Of a DNA stretch of 64,000 nucleotides, positions 26,126 through 34,808 are shown one piece after another. How positions within the stretch are numbered: the stretch's first letter is position 1; every line of letters begins with the position of its first letter. The notes beneath the pieces were generated by a model that worked only from the letters and a program-made list of their open reading frames with translations, searched no databases and had not been told where the DNA came from. This stretch comes from a virus, in IMG/VR virus record IMGVR_UViG_3300044620_001904, positions 1 through 64,000 of that record, one strand, 5' to 3'. The position numbers were made by a program, and so were the translations under genes.

Positions 26126-29039
26126 AATCATTTAATAATCTGTCAAGTTCATCGCCAATATCACCCAAAGAATTTCTTGCCTTTGACAAATCAATAAAAT
26201 CATCGTCACTTAGCATATCATTTCGTTCAAGCAAAATGTTCATATTATCTCTTATTTTTGATTCTGGCGTTACACCCGCTTCACCACCTGGTTCAGGTGC
26301 TGGTGGTGGAGGTGGAGGTGGTGGAGCTTCAGATCCCAATCCTCCCATATCTCCCATACCACCAGGCGGTGGTGGTGGAGCGGTACCGGCAGCTGCAGTT
26401 GTCCCTGTTTGCTGACCGTATAATTTATCAACATTGTCAAATATTCCTGTATGAACTATAATTGTTGCAGTATTTGTTAATTCAGCACCAACCGCTTTTT
26501 CAATTCTTTGCTGTTGTAGATCAAGTTTAATTTCTTCATCAGAAAAACCTAACACATGTTTTTTAGCCCACGAAACTGATACAGGGGCAATTCCTTCAAT
26601 AGCGGTAACTGCATCTTTATAAAGCAACATTTTTTCCTTCCAAACATCTATACCTAATAAATCCGCTTGTTTTGAAGGATTATTTAATCCCAACGTAAAA
26701 TTACTTAATTCATCTTCAAATCCCAATAAAAATAAATGAATAATTGCAATTTTATTCATTTCAGATAACATACTTTTTTGAATCCTATTTATTGTTCTTG
26801 CAAAACGAATATCCATTAAAGATAAATTTTTTCCATCGCCGACTGGTTCCTCAAAACCTAAAAACGCTTTTGGCACCCGAAGCGCGGTTAATAATTTCTT
26901 TTGAATATACTCGATGTCGGCAATTTCTGATAAGTTTTGAGCTCCGGGTAAAGTGTCTATTGGACTCGCTTGAGCCGGATCTCTAACAGGAACAAAATAA
27001 TCTTGATCAACTGCCATTTGATTAAATCTCATATCAACATTTCCTGTTTTATGATCAACAACTTGTTGGCGTTTGAATTTGTTTGCAACACGATTAACAT
27101 AAGCTTCAACATCTTGATCATCCATATTTCCCACAAACACTTTAAAGATTCTTCTTTCGGGTGCTCTTGATGTACGGTAAATTAACATCGCATCCTCGGC
27201 CAAAATTAATTGTTTCCAAATACGTCTTGCTTTTTCCAACATTGAATTATGAACAACGACTCCATTTGCATAAAAATTATGATTTTCGTTTTCAACGTAT
27301 ATATCATAAGTTTCAAATTCACCAATATCTATTATTTTGGTTATCGGTTCTAAAATGTAATCGGAGCTTTTTCTATTAATATTATCGTGCTTTAAAGTTT
27401 GTTCTAATAAAGTGTCATAAAATGTTAAGCTATAGCTTGGATTAGAGGAATTTATTTCTCTACCTTCAATAACAGCGTTTTTCTTTCTTTCTCTTTTTCT
27501 AATAGAACCTGATTTATATCCGATTCTTTGACAAAGATTTTTTACATCTTTAACTAAAGATTCGTTACATAATTCTATATTTAAATGAGTTGACCATTTA
27601 TCCTGAACGACCCAACCATCAGCGTCGATAAGACCCTCAAGAAATGATTTTTGAATTTTTTTATCACAATAAAAAATCCATTCAGGTAATCTTTTAGTCA
27701 TGGCTTTACCATAAAATCCCATACGTTCTAAAATTGTTTTTAAACATTTTGACCATACAAGACATTGGGATTCTCTACCCTTATCATCTTCTATTATTTT
27801 AACAGGATTTTTAGAATATTTATTTAAAACTCCAATATAAAAATCATTCAAATCATCATATTCCGATAATGCAAAATAAACACCGTTACCGGAAATCCAA
27901 CCATCACCAATCATAAATCCAAAAAATCTAGCAAATTCTTCATCAACAAAGTCAGGTATTAAATCAACGCTGTTGAACCATCCGTTTTTATTTTCGTCAG
28001 GTAACGATTTATCAATTGCAACTGGTACGTGTTTATGTTCGGATTTATCTATTATCAATAAATCACCAACTTTTAATTCTAAAGTGTTTTTATAGATAAA
28101 TTCATTATTCTCAATTGTCAAAATTTTATGTTCTTCAGACGCTTCAATAAAATTATGTTTTGTATGAATTTGATAACAAGTTTTAACACCAGACTTTACC
28201 GTATCTAACACTTTTGATAGTACTTTTTTTTCTGTGTTTAAATCGAAAGACCACACCAAGTCACCCTTTTGTATGTGTTGAATTTCCTTTATACCAAACT
28301 CAGTGTCAATTTTTGTATCAAATTTCAAGCAAGTTCCATAGGGAAGTTTTCTATCATCACCCAACAATCTGAAATGTGCAATTTCCCAAGAATTAAATTC
28401 CATATCCCTCGCTTTCCAAGTAAATTTTAAACCAGTGTTTCTTGGATCTGTCTCCTTATTGTAAGTTTTAGATGCCATACCCATTTCTAATCTTTCAATT
28501 TCTATGTTAGGTAATTGCATACAACCAACGACACCTTTTTCGGGGTCTAATTTTAAATAAACGAAATTATCACCATACTTACATGTATTACGAGTCCACA
28601 TAGGTAAGTTGGTATTAACATCAAGGGCATTGTTAAATAAATCTGATAATATAGATTTAATTCTTTGCGAATCAGAATAAACCTGAACCATTAACCCATC
28701 TTGATTTACTGTTGTTGATTCTTCACCGTATATGTCAAGAGCTGCTGAAATTTCGGGTGTGTACTCCATACTTTCAAAATCATAAAAAGATGCCAATCTT
28801 GTTGGTTCGTAATATGTTGCCTGTGTATATAAATTGTTTTCAATTTTTGTCCATTGGTTGGCAAGATAATAAGTTTGCTGAGCTTGCAACTTCTCTTTTT
28901 CAAATTGATCTTTAGAAGTTGTTTTTAATAATTCCTTTTTATCGTATTGGTATGTTGGATAATCTTGACCCAATAATGAATAAGGTCCGAATGTTTGTGT
29001 TAGGCGCTGCCAAACTGTAAGATTTTTATTATTTTCCAT
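26124..29039 (-). CDS. Portal protein (T4 gp20-like) interrupted by an intein
   Basis: The 971-residue product is a gp20-type portal of about 609 residues carrying a 362-residue intein (residues 237-598). The N-extein has LYTQATYYEPTRLASFYDFE and SLLGQDYPTYQ. The C-extein restarts SMLEKARRIWKQLILAEDAM, then RAPERRIFKVFVGNMDDQD and VGDGKNLSLMDIRFARTINR, all typical of T4-like portals. The insertion is in the conserved LPYG(T)-SMLEKARR segment. A Pro/Gly-rich stretch lies near the end (residues 895-925). The portal forms the dodecameric DNA channel of the head and must be spliced to work. Confidence 0.93.
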   Translation of the reverse strand: MENNKNLTVWQRLTQTFGPYSLLGQDYPTYQYDKKELLKTTSKDQFEKEKLQAQQTYYLANQWTKIENNLYTQATYYEPTRLASFYDFESMEYTPEISAALDIYGEESTTVNQDGLMVQVYSDSQRIKSILSDLFNNALDVNTNLPMWTRNTCKYGDNFVYLKLDPEKGVVGCMQLPNIEIERLEMGMASKTYNKETDPRNTGLKFTWKARDMEFNSWEIAHFRLLGDDRKLPYGTCLKFDTKIDTEFGIKEIQHIQKGDLVWSFDLNTEKKVLSKVLDTVKSGVKTCYQIHTKHNFIEASEEHKILTIENNEFIYKNTLELKVGDLLIIDKSEHKHVPVAIDKSLPDENKNGWFNSVDLIPDFVDEEFARFFGFMIGDGWISGNGVYFALSEYDDLNDFYIGVLNKYSKNPVKIIEDDKGRESQCLVWSKCLKTILERMGFYGKAMTKRLPEWIFYCDKKIQKSFLEGLIDADGWVVQDKWSTHLNIELCNESLVKDVKNLCQRIGYKSGSIRKRERKKNAVIEGREINSSNPSYSLTFYDTLLEQTLKHDNINRKSSDYILEPITKIIDIGEFETYDIYVENENHNFYANGVVVHNSMLEKARRIWKQLILAEDAMLIYRTSRAPERRIFKVFVGNMDDQDVEAYVNRVANKFKRQQVVDHKTGNVDMRFNQMAVDQDYFVPVRDPAQASPIDTLPGAQNLSEIADIEYIQKKLLTALRVPKAFLGFEEPVGDGKNLSLMDIRFARTINRIQKSMLSEMNKIAIIHLFLLGFEDELSNFTLGLNNPSKQADLLGIDVWKEKMLLYKDAVTAIEGIAPVSVSWAKKHVLGFSDEEIKLDLQQQRIEKAVGAELTNTATIIVHTGIFDNVDKLYGQQTGTTAAAGTAPPPPPGGMGDMGGLGSEAPPPPPPPPAPEPGGEAGVTPESKIRDNMNILLERNDMLSDDDFIDLSKARNSLGDIGDELDRLLND
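27246..28331 (-). other. Intein with LAGLIDADG endonuclease inside the portal gene
   Basis: It starts at Cys237 (CLKFDTKIDTEFGIKEI, block A) and ends GVVVHN before Ser599 (block G). Block B-like TKHNFIEASEEHKIL is near residue 293. Two dodecapeptide motifs are seen: FFGFMIGDGWIS (about 372) and FLEGLIDADGWVV (about 466). The block F-like FETYDIYVENENHNFYANG precedes the end. All splicing residues are present (Cys1, His-Asn, Ser+1), so it should be active. Confidence 0.92.
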
Positions 29040-29101
29040 AATATAATATTAACTACAACAATAAATAGATAAACATCTATTTTGTAGCTAAAAAATAAAT
29101 A

Positions 29102-30877
29102 TCACCTCATACCACCAAAAAGCCAACCATATTTGACATAATCTTCTCTTGATGGTCCTGAATTAAAATTTGGATCTTGATATCGTGATGGTATGTTTGG
29201 TGACTGTGGATTAAATGCAATTGTTTTTGATGGTGTATCATCCACTTGAACTGTCCAAGAATTAATCATGGCCTTGGTCTGTTCTGTAACTTTTGTTAAT
29301 TGGCTAAAAGATGACTCGGCAACATATAACGCCATTGCAATTGACATAATTAGATCGTCGTGACCCCCCTTTTGATGATCCGGTCTTCCATTTATATACA
29401 CAAAATTATTCATTTCACCCCACAACCTTGAGCTTTTAACTACAAAATCGTGTCTGATGGCCTCCTCAAAAGAAGCAACAATTTGTACCCTTTTTGAATT
29501 GAAGTTAATTCCAGGAATTTTTTCAGCTTGTTTTGGATCGTATTTCCATTTATTTTGATAATCAACGCCATCAACATATAGGTTTTTGTAACCAAGTTCT
29601 TGCATTTTTCTTGATGTTGAAACTCCCATTCCTCCGGTTATATCAATAACAACAAATGCCGAATACATATTTGCCCATTTAAAACAAATTTCAGCCATAA
29701 CATCTGGAGGTATTTTTCCAACATATTCCGCAACCTGCTCCCTTGTATCAAAATCAATAATTTCAAATGTAGAATAATCATCACTATCTCCTCTTGAAAC
29801 ATCCACACCCATCACGTACTTATGTCCCATAACAGGTTCTTTCCATATCCATAATGAGTTTGACATCATTCTATTTTCAGGTTCAGCAATAAAATTTTCT
29901 TTTATTTTTTGAAGTATTTTTGAATCAAATACGTTGTCACCAGATCCAAGAAAGTTTGTTTCTAATTCCTGACTAACTTTTCTTTTATCGTATTTTAATT
30001 TTTTAACCATAGATTCAAACCAACTTGAGCTAGGTTTGAATCCCTCGTGAATATAATCTTTGATTTTTTGCTGATGTTCTAAATTTGTAACATCATAATC
30101 ATCAAATAGTATTATTTGATTTGGATTATAATTTTGTTTATTTAAAAAATAATCAATTATGTCTTCAGTTTTTACAAAATATAAATCTTTGGTGTATCTT
30201 GGATCTTTATACCAATACATCTCAGAGATTTTGAAATCGTTCATACCACGATTTGCCTGATCATAAATTTCATAATAAATCGGATCGTGACCGTTAGGTG
30301 TTGAAATAACGATAACTTTACCACCAGTTGATAACGATGCCATACAAGCTGACCAAAAATCTGAATCCGCCTCAATATAAGCAGCTTCGTCAAAAATTAA
30401 TATTGTTGGAGTGTAACCCCTTAACGCATCTTTTGATGTCGCGACCGCTTTTACCTCACACCCGTTTGTTAATTTATAATGTCTTTGTGAATTTTTTTCT
30501 TTTGTAAAACCAATATCAACCCACGAAGGCCATTGTTCAACAAAAGCCCTTATTTTATTTGCCATTTCTTGCGCAGTGTCAAGTTTATTGGCGATAATCA
30601 ATATTTTTTCAGGTTTTTGTTTTTTCGCAAATGCTAATTTTTTTGAAGCCCACGCCGCTGTAACTGTTGATACTCCGGCCTGTCTATATTTTAAGGCAAT
30701 GTTTTCATTATAATTTTCATAGTCGTCAAGTAAAGCTACTTGATCTGGAAATAACTCTAATGGAACGTATTTAGATACTGTATTATCGTAGGTCTGTAAA
30801 TATGTGCGAAGTGCGTAAGGGGTATCCTTTACGCACTTCACATATTCAATTAATACTTGTTCTTTTGTGTATGACAT
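29102..30877 (-). CDS. Terminase large subunit (T4 gp17-like)
   Basis: The 591-residue protein has the ATPase motor: Walker A variant KYRQAGVST (residues 63-71), IIANKLDTAQ, Walker B ILIFDEAAYIE (159-169) and the coupling motif VISTPNG. The RNase H-like nuclease follows, with GVDVSRGDSDDYS (357-369), VVIDITGGMG and the C-terminal HDDLIMSIAMAL. It pumps DNA into the prohead through the portal encoded next to it. No small terminase is recognised nearby. A GATATTTATT motif overlaps its stop and may serve the portal gene. Confidence 0.93.
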   Translation of the reverse strand: MSYTKEQVLIEYVKCVKDTPYALRTYLQTYDNTVSKYVPLELFPDQVALLDDYENYNENIALKYRQAGVSTVTAAWASKKLAFAKKQKPEKILIIANKLDTAQEMANKIRAFVEQWPSWVDIGFTKEKNSQRHYKLTNGCEVKAVATSKDALRGYTPTILIFDEAAYIEADSDFWSACMASLSTGGKVIVISTPNGHDPIYYEIYDQANRGMNDFKISEMYWYKDPRYTKDLYFVKTEDIIDYFLNKQNYNPNQIILFDDYDVTNLEHQQKIKDYIHEGFKPSSSWFESMVKKLKYDKRKVSQELETNFLGSGDNVFDSKILQKIKENFIAEPENRMMSNSLWIWKEPVMGHKYVMGVDVSRGDSDDYSTFEIIDFDTREQVAEYVGKIPPDVMAEICFKWANMYSAFVVIDITGGMGVSTSRKMQELGYKNLYVDGVDYQNKWKYDPKQAEKIPGINFNSKRVQIVASFEEAIRHDFVVKSSRLWGEMNNFVYINGRPDHQKGGHDDLIMSIAMALYVAESSFSQLTKVTEQTKAMINSWTVQVDDTPSKTIAFNPQSPNIPSRYQDPNFNSGPSREDYVKYGWLFGGMR

Positions 30878-30880
30878 TAA

Positions 30881-32116
30881 TTAAACTGTCGGTTCATCCT
30901 CATCATCATCATAGTCTTCGTCACCAAACATTCCTCTCTTGTTTTGTTCTTTAAGCTCCTCAACAATTTCATCAACCATAAATTGTAAAGCTTGTTTACC
31001 TTTAGGATTATCAGATAAAATAAATTGAGTTAGTTTGAAAAACTTTTTTGGATCCAAGGCTGAAAATCTTTGGAATAGATAATGTTGAATATATTTTTTA
31101 TCCTCTTCAAATAATTCGTCGGGGTAAGCGGCGGTGAATTTTTCCCAAAAAATCGGACCTAATCTTAGATCCCAAATTTCTGCAGGTAATGTATCTTGTG
31201 ACGCAATTACCATTTCAGCTTGACGAGGATCATCAGGTAATCCGTGAGTTCCTAACACCTCGAAAACACCTTTAACTAATTCGTGTAGTAAAATTGGAAA
31301 AGAAATACCTCTAGCTATAACAGTCGGTGGATCAGTTTCTGTGTCTATTTCAGATTGTCCCGCTTGTCCTGAACCACCTGCGGCCATCATAGATGACATA
31401 TCTTCGGGATAAATCCAATATAGGTGGTCTAAAATTGATTGAGACATACCGTATAATCTAATTAGCTCAGGGTGAATTCTATTTAATTCATCCGCTACTA
31501 ATTGATACATATAGTGACCCTTTTTTGATGCTCCACCAATTAAAGCGTTAATAAACCTTCTTTTTGCTTTTTGTTGGTCAAATTGTTCCATAGCATCCAT
31601 AAAGGCCTCTAATTCGTCAGCGTTTTCGTTAGCACTTGCAAAAGCGTCCTTAATTTCTTCAGGTGAAGGTTCTTCAGGTGACCCTTGCATGCCTTCAGAC
31701 GCTCCCATCATCCCTGAAACTAATTGTGCGTCAAATTGTAAAGATCCTTCAGGTATTGCTAATTCCTTTTTAACAAGTTCTACCGCCAAATTTTCCAAAA
31801 ATTCTTTATTATTGGATTCAATTTGAGATATTTTTGGAAATAATCTCATTGCAGATTGCATCAATCCCATGAGAACTCTTTGTGGAGGTCCTTGTATTGA
31901 TGATGTATCACCCATAAATCTTCTTACATTTTCTACAGATTGTTTAAACCTCTGAGAGGAAATTAACTCAACAACATCTCTGTCTAATTTAGGAAGTCCA
32001 GGGTGACCTGCGTAAGGAGTAGTTTTAGATGTAATTTTTCTTTCTATACTTGGATCCATTCTCTCTGGACCTTCGTAATCAATTGGTGCTTCTTTGATTG
32101 TTCTATATTTTGCCAT
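30881..32116 (-). CDS. Head-module protein of unknown function, 411 residues
   Basis: I recognise no named family. The protein is helical and acidic, with an M/G/S/P-rich linker (residues 150-170), conserved-looking segments FPKISQIESNNKEFLENLAV, LNRIHPELIRLYGMSQSILD and ISFPILLHELVKGVFEVL, and a highly acidic C-terminal tail. It starts 3 bases upstream of the terminase gene, and this pairing suggests a packaging or neck role, inferred only from position. Confidence 0.65.
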   Translation of the reverse strand: MAKYRTIKEAPIDYEGPERMDPSIERKITSKTTPYAGHPGLPKLDRDVVELISSQRFKQSVENVRRFMGDTSSIQGPPQRVLMGLMQSAMRLFPKISQIESNNKEFLENLAVELVKKELAIPEGSLQFDAQLVSGMMGASEGMQGSPEEPSPEEIKDAFASANENADELEAFMDAMEQFDQQKAKRRFINALIGGASKKGHYMYQLVADELNRIHPELIRLYGMSQSILDHLYWIYPEDMSSMMAAGGSGQAGQSEIDTETDPPTVIARGISFPILLHELVKGVFEVLGTHGLPDDPRQAEMVIASQDTLPAEIWDLRLGPIFWEKFTAAYPDELFEEDKKYIQHYLFQRFSALDPKKFFKLTQFILSDNPKGKQALQFMVDEIVEELKEQNKRGMFGDEDYDDDEDEPTV

Positions 32117-32125
32117 AACTATTAA

Positions 32126-32914
32126 TTAAAAATTAAGACCAAGATTATCCCACTTTAACCATGTCGGTACTGATTTTTTTCCCGCTTTAGGTCTTGGGTT
32201 CACACCTGGTTTTGGACTAAATGGTGTTTTAGGTTTAGTAGTTGGTGTTTTTGGTTTTACTATCGGCTCTGCAGTTTCTTGCTCATTTGTTTCCTTTTTT
32301 GACTTAGCTTTTGGATTTGGTTTAACTCCAGGTTTAGGACTAAATGGCGTTTTTGGTTTAACCTTTTCCTTTTCTTTTTCCTTTGGTTTTGCTGGTGCGG
32401 TTTCCGTTTCAGAAATCATTTGTAAAAATTCTCCTTTTGTTATTTTTGGTTGAATGTGTTTTTCAAGCAAAGATATGATTTTTTCTTCTAAAAACAAATT
32501 TACGGGATCTTTTCCCTCTTTAATTGATTTTTTAACATCCATAACACATCTCTCATACTTTTTCTTATCTTTTCTACCAACAGATGCGGTGCAGATAGCC
32601 CAAGGATTATATTTTTTTGATTTCTTTTTACCTTCTTTCATTTCACCCTCATTTGGCGTTGCTGACATAGTACCATCAGTATTTTTTGTCATCGAATACC
32701 CTTTAGGTGATGAAGGTAAATTTCCACCTTTAGGTCCTATTTTATAGGAAGGTTTAGACGGTTCAGTGATTTGAGTGACCTGCTCTTTAGGTTCTTTCTT
32801 TCCTTCGTTTAGTTTGTTATATAACAATCTTAATTGAGATTCAGTTAAATTTGCTAATGTTTCTGCTTTAAGTCCCATGTCAATTAATTTAAATGCTAAT
32901 TTATTCTTTTTCAT
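32126..32914 (-). CDS. Tagged Lys/Pro-rich internal protein, about 262 residues
   Basis: I choose the start at 32914 (MKKNKLAFKLIDMGLKAE); an earlier ATG at 32932 lies further inside the upstream gene. Residues 23-37, LTESQLRLLYNKLNE, repeat the tag seen at 16.0 kb and end L-N-E before Gly. A middle Cys pair lies in YNPWAICTASVGRKDKKKYE. The C-terminal third has two copies of a TPFSPKPGV-type repeat in a basic, Pro-rich background. It looks like a DNA-binding internal head protein delivered by a cleavable tag. Confidence 0.65.
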   Translation of the reverse strand: MKKNKLAFKLIDMGLKAETLANLTESQLRLLYNKLNEGKKEPKEQVTQITEPSKPSYKIGPKGGNLPSSPKGYSMTKNTDGTMSATPNEGEMKEGKKKSKKYNPWAICTASVGRKDKKKYERCVMDVKKSIKEGKDPVNLFLEEKIISLLEKHIQPKITKGEFLQMISETETAPAKPKEKEKEKVKPKTPFSPKPGVKPNPKAKSKKETNEQETAEPIVKPKTPTTKPKTPFSPKPGVNPRPKAGKKSVPTWLKWDNLGLNF

Positions 32915-33314
32915 AAACAACTTGTTTATCAAATTCTAATACTATATCTCTTTCATATAGTTTATTTTTTATTGTTTTTTCATCCTCACCAAACCTGAAT
33001 ACTAATCTTTTTTCAATGTCAAAATTAACATCGGAATCTTCACTTTCCCAAGCCAATGCGATCACGTCATCTAACGCATCGGTCATAGAAAAAAAATCGG
33101 AGTCCTGAATTAACGACAATTTAACTTCGTCATTTTTTAGAACTCCAACCTTTCTAATAAGTTCTATGTCAGGTGGTAAAGGGTTTCCGTTTGATGGTTT
33201 TGATTCCCAACTTTCATCCCAAACATCATCTTTAACATCAGAGAAAATAAATTCATAGATGTTGTCACCCTTATAATTCGGACCTAAACCATTAACATAA
33301 ATTAGATAACTCAT
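32901..33314 (-). CDS. Hypothetical head-module protein, 137 residues
   Basis: The protein is acidic and beta-rich (MSYLIYVNGLGPNYKGDNIY, LVFRFGEDEKTIKNKLYERD). I do not recognise it. It overlaps both neighbours by a few bases, so it is translated with them. Position between two core-like proteins suggests a small structural part of the head. Confidence 0.65.
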   Translation of the reverse strand: MSYLIYVNGLGPNYKGDNIYEFIFSDVKDDVWDESWESKPSNGNPLPPDIELIRKVGVLKNDEVKLSLIQDSDFFSMTDALDDVIALAWESEDSDVNFDIEKRLVFRFGEDEKTIKNKLYERDIVLEFDKQVVYEKE

Positions 33315-34735
33315 AGAATCGCTCCGTCAGGTGTTATTTTATATTGTTTTCCATTAACTTCAAAAACCAAATTTTTCTTATTTGTTTTTCCGACAAATGA
33401 AGCTTTTGAATATCTATCTAAAAATTTGGATGATGTTGATTCTTGAATATAAGTTTCTGAAAGATTTTTAACTTCTCTCATCGTTTTAATTTTTTTTGCT
33501 TTTTCGGTTAAAAATTTTCTTTTATTTTGTTCTTGCAAATATTTTTTTTCCGATTCAGTTTCAACAAAATAAGATTTTATAATACTATCAACTTTTGATT
33601 CTGAAAAAATGTCATCAAATACACCACCTAATCCTTCAATCTCATCTTCTTCCATCATTTCACCCATCTTATTTTTGATTTCATTTGAAAACCTTCTTTT
33701 AACATAGTTGTTGAAATTCATCTCTTTTGTTTCTGATTTTGGTTTATCACTAAATCCTAAATCATATTTACCACCAATTAAACCTTCGTATTGCTCTTCA
33801 GTGTCATCTTCATACATTTCCATTTCAGGTAATTGTTCCTCAGACCCTTCCAATCCATCTTCAGGTTGGTCAATTTCCATATCATCTGATGGTTCTTCCA
33901 TTTCAGGTTCTTCATCAGATTGCATTTCAGAATCTTCTAATCTACCGATAATTTCTTCCATATCTTCATCAGATAGAACAGACAAATCAAGCGCTGATAA
34001 AATAGAATTAATAACATATTTTGTATCATCGGCAGAAATTGGCTCATCACCTTGATTTAATTTCCTTAATTTTTGACCCAATTTACCTGTTAATTTTTGA
34101 ATTGTTTTAAACGTAACAGTTCCTTCTCCATCAGTTTCGTCTTCAGATTTAGAACCCATATCGGGTTCATCCATTGATAACTCGTCGTCCGGCATTTCTT
34201 CATCTGACGGTTCTTGCATTTGATCGTCCATCGGTGGAACTTCTGATTCAGCACCAGGAGCTGGTGGTAAATCTTCAGGTACCGGGGCAGAAGGTGTTTC
34301 AGCCGGAGCTGGTGATGGTTCAGGCATAGGAGCTGGAATATCAGGCATTTCGGGTTTTGGAGTTTTTAAAACAAACTTTTTTTGTTCTCCAAACAAAGAA
34401 ACCCCACCGTCATTTCCTGTTGCGGTATTTATTTCTTTTGCAATTAAATTCAATCGTTTAAATGCTTGAGAATATGATGAATAATATTTCCTATTTTTCA
34501 TAGGCTCTAAATATTCAGTAACACCTTCACTAAGGGTTCTTTTTATTACGTATCCATTTTTTTCCTTATCAATACGATATACATTACCATCAGTTAATTG
34601 AATTGAATACTCGTTTGAAGTGTTTTCATTAACAGAATTTGGTTCAGCAAATCTATATTTGGATATTTCCAAAATTCGTGCGATTTTATCCTGACCTTCC
34701 AATTTTTCACTTCCTATCGGTTTTAATTTTCCCAT
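33311..34735 (-). CDS. Acidic core-type head protein, 474 residues
   Basis: The N-terminal 120 residues carry a compact domain (YSIQLTDGNVYRIDKEKNGY). A Pro/Ala/Glu-rich linker (130-170) and a long acidic region (170-330) with EEPEMEEPSDDMEI-type sequence follow. The basic helical part (350-430) includes NNYVKRRFSNEIKNKMGEMM, and the C-terminus is a beta hairpin. Many (I/L)-x-E sites occur, for example RILE near residue 23. Composition parallels the scaffold at 22.2 kb, so it may be a second prohead core protein. A TATATTTATA motif stands 46 bases upstream. Confidence 0.65.
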   Translation of the reverse strand: MGKLKPIGSEKLEGQDKIARILEISKYRFAEPNSVNENTSNEYSIQLTDGNVYRIDKEKNGYVIKRTLSEGVTEYLEPMKNRKYYSSYSQAFKRLNLIAKEINTATGNDGGVSLFGEQKKFVLKTPKPEMPDIPAPMPEPSPAPAETPSAPVPEDLPPAPGAESEVPPMDDQMQEPSDEEMPDDELSMDEPDMGSKSEDETDGEGTVTFKTIQKLTGKLGQKLRKLNQGDEPISADDTKYVINSILSALDLSVLSDEDMEEIIGRLEDSEMQSDEEPEMEEPSDDMEIDQPEDGLEGSEEQLPEMEMYEDDTEEQYEGLIGGKYDLGFSDKPKSETKEMNFNNYVKRRFSNEIKNKMGEMMEEDEIEGLGGVFDDIFSESKVDSIIKSYFVETESEKKYLQEQNKRKFLTEKAKKIKTMREVKNLSETYIQESTSSKFLDRYSKASFVGKTNKKNLVFEVNGKQYKITPDGAIL

Positions 34736-34781
34736 TTTGTTTTTTTTAAAAAAAAGTTGATAATCCTTTTAGATTTTTTAA

Positions 34782-34791
34782 TATAAATATA
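34782..34791 (-). promoter_or_regulatory. Candidate late promoter motif TATATTTATA
   Basis: It reads TATATTTATA on the minus strand, 46 bases before the acidic core gene. Confidence 0.45.
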
Positions 34792-34808
34792 TCGTTGTTA
34801 TCAATTAT

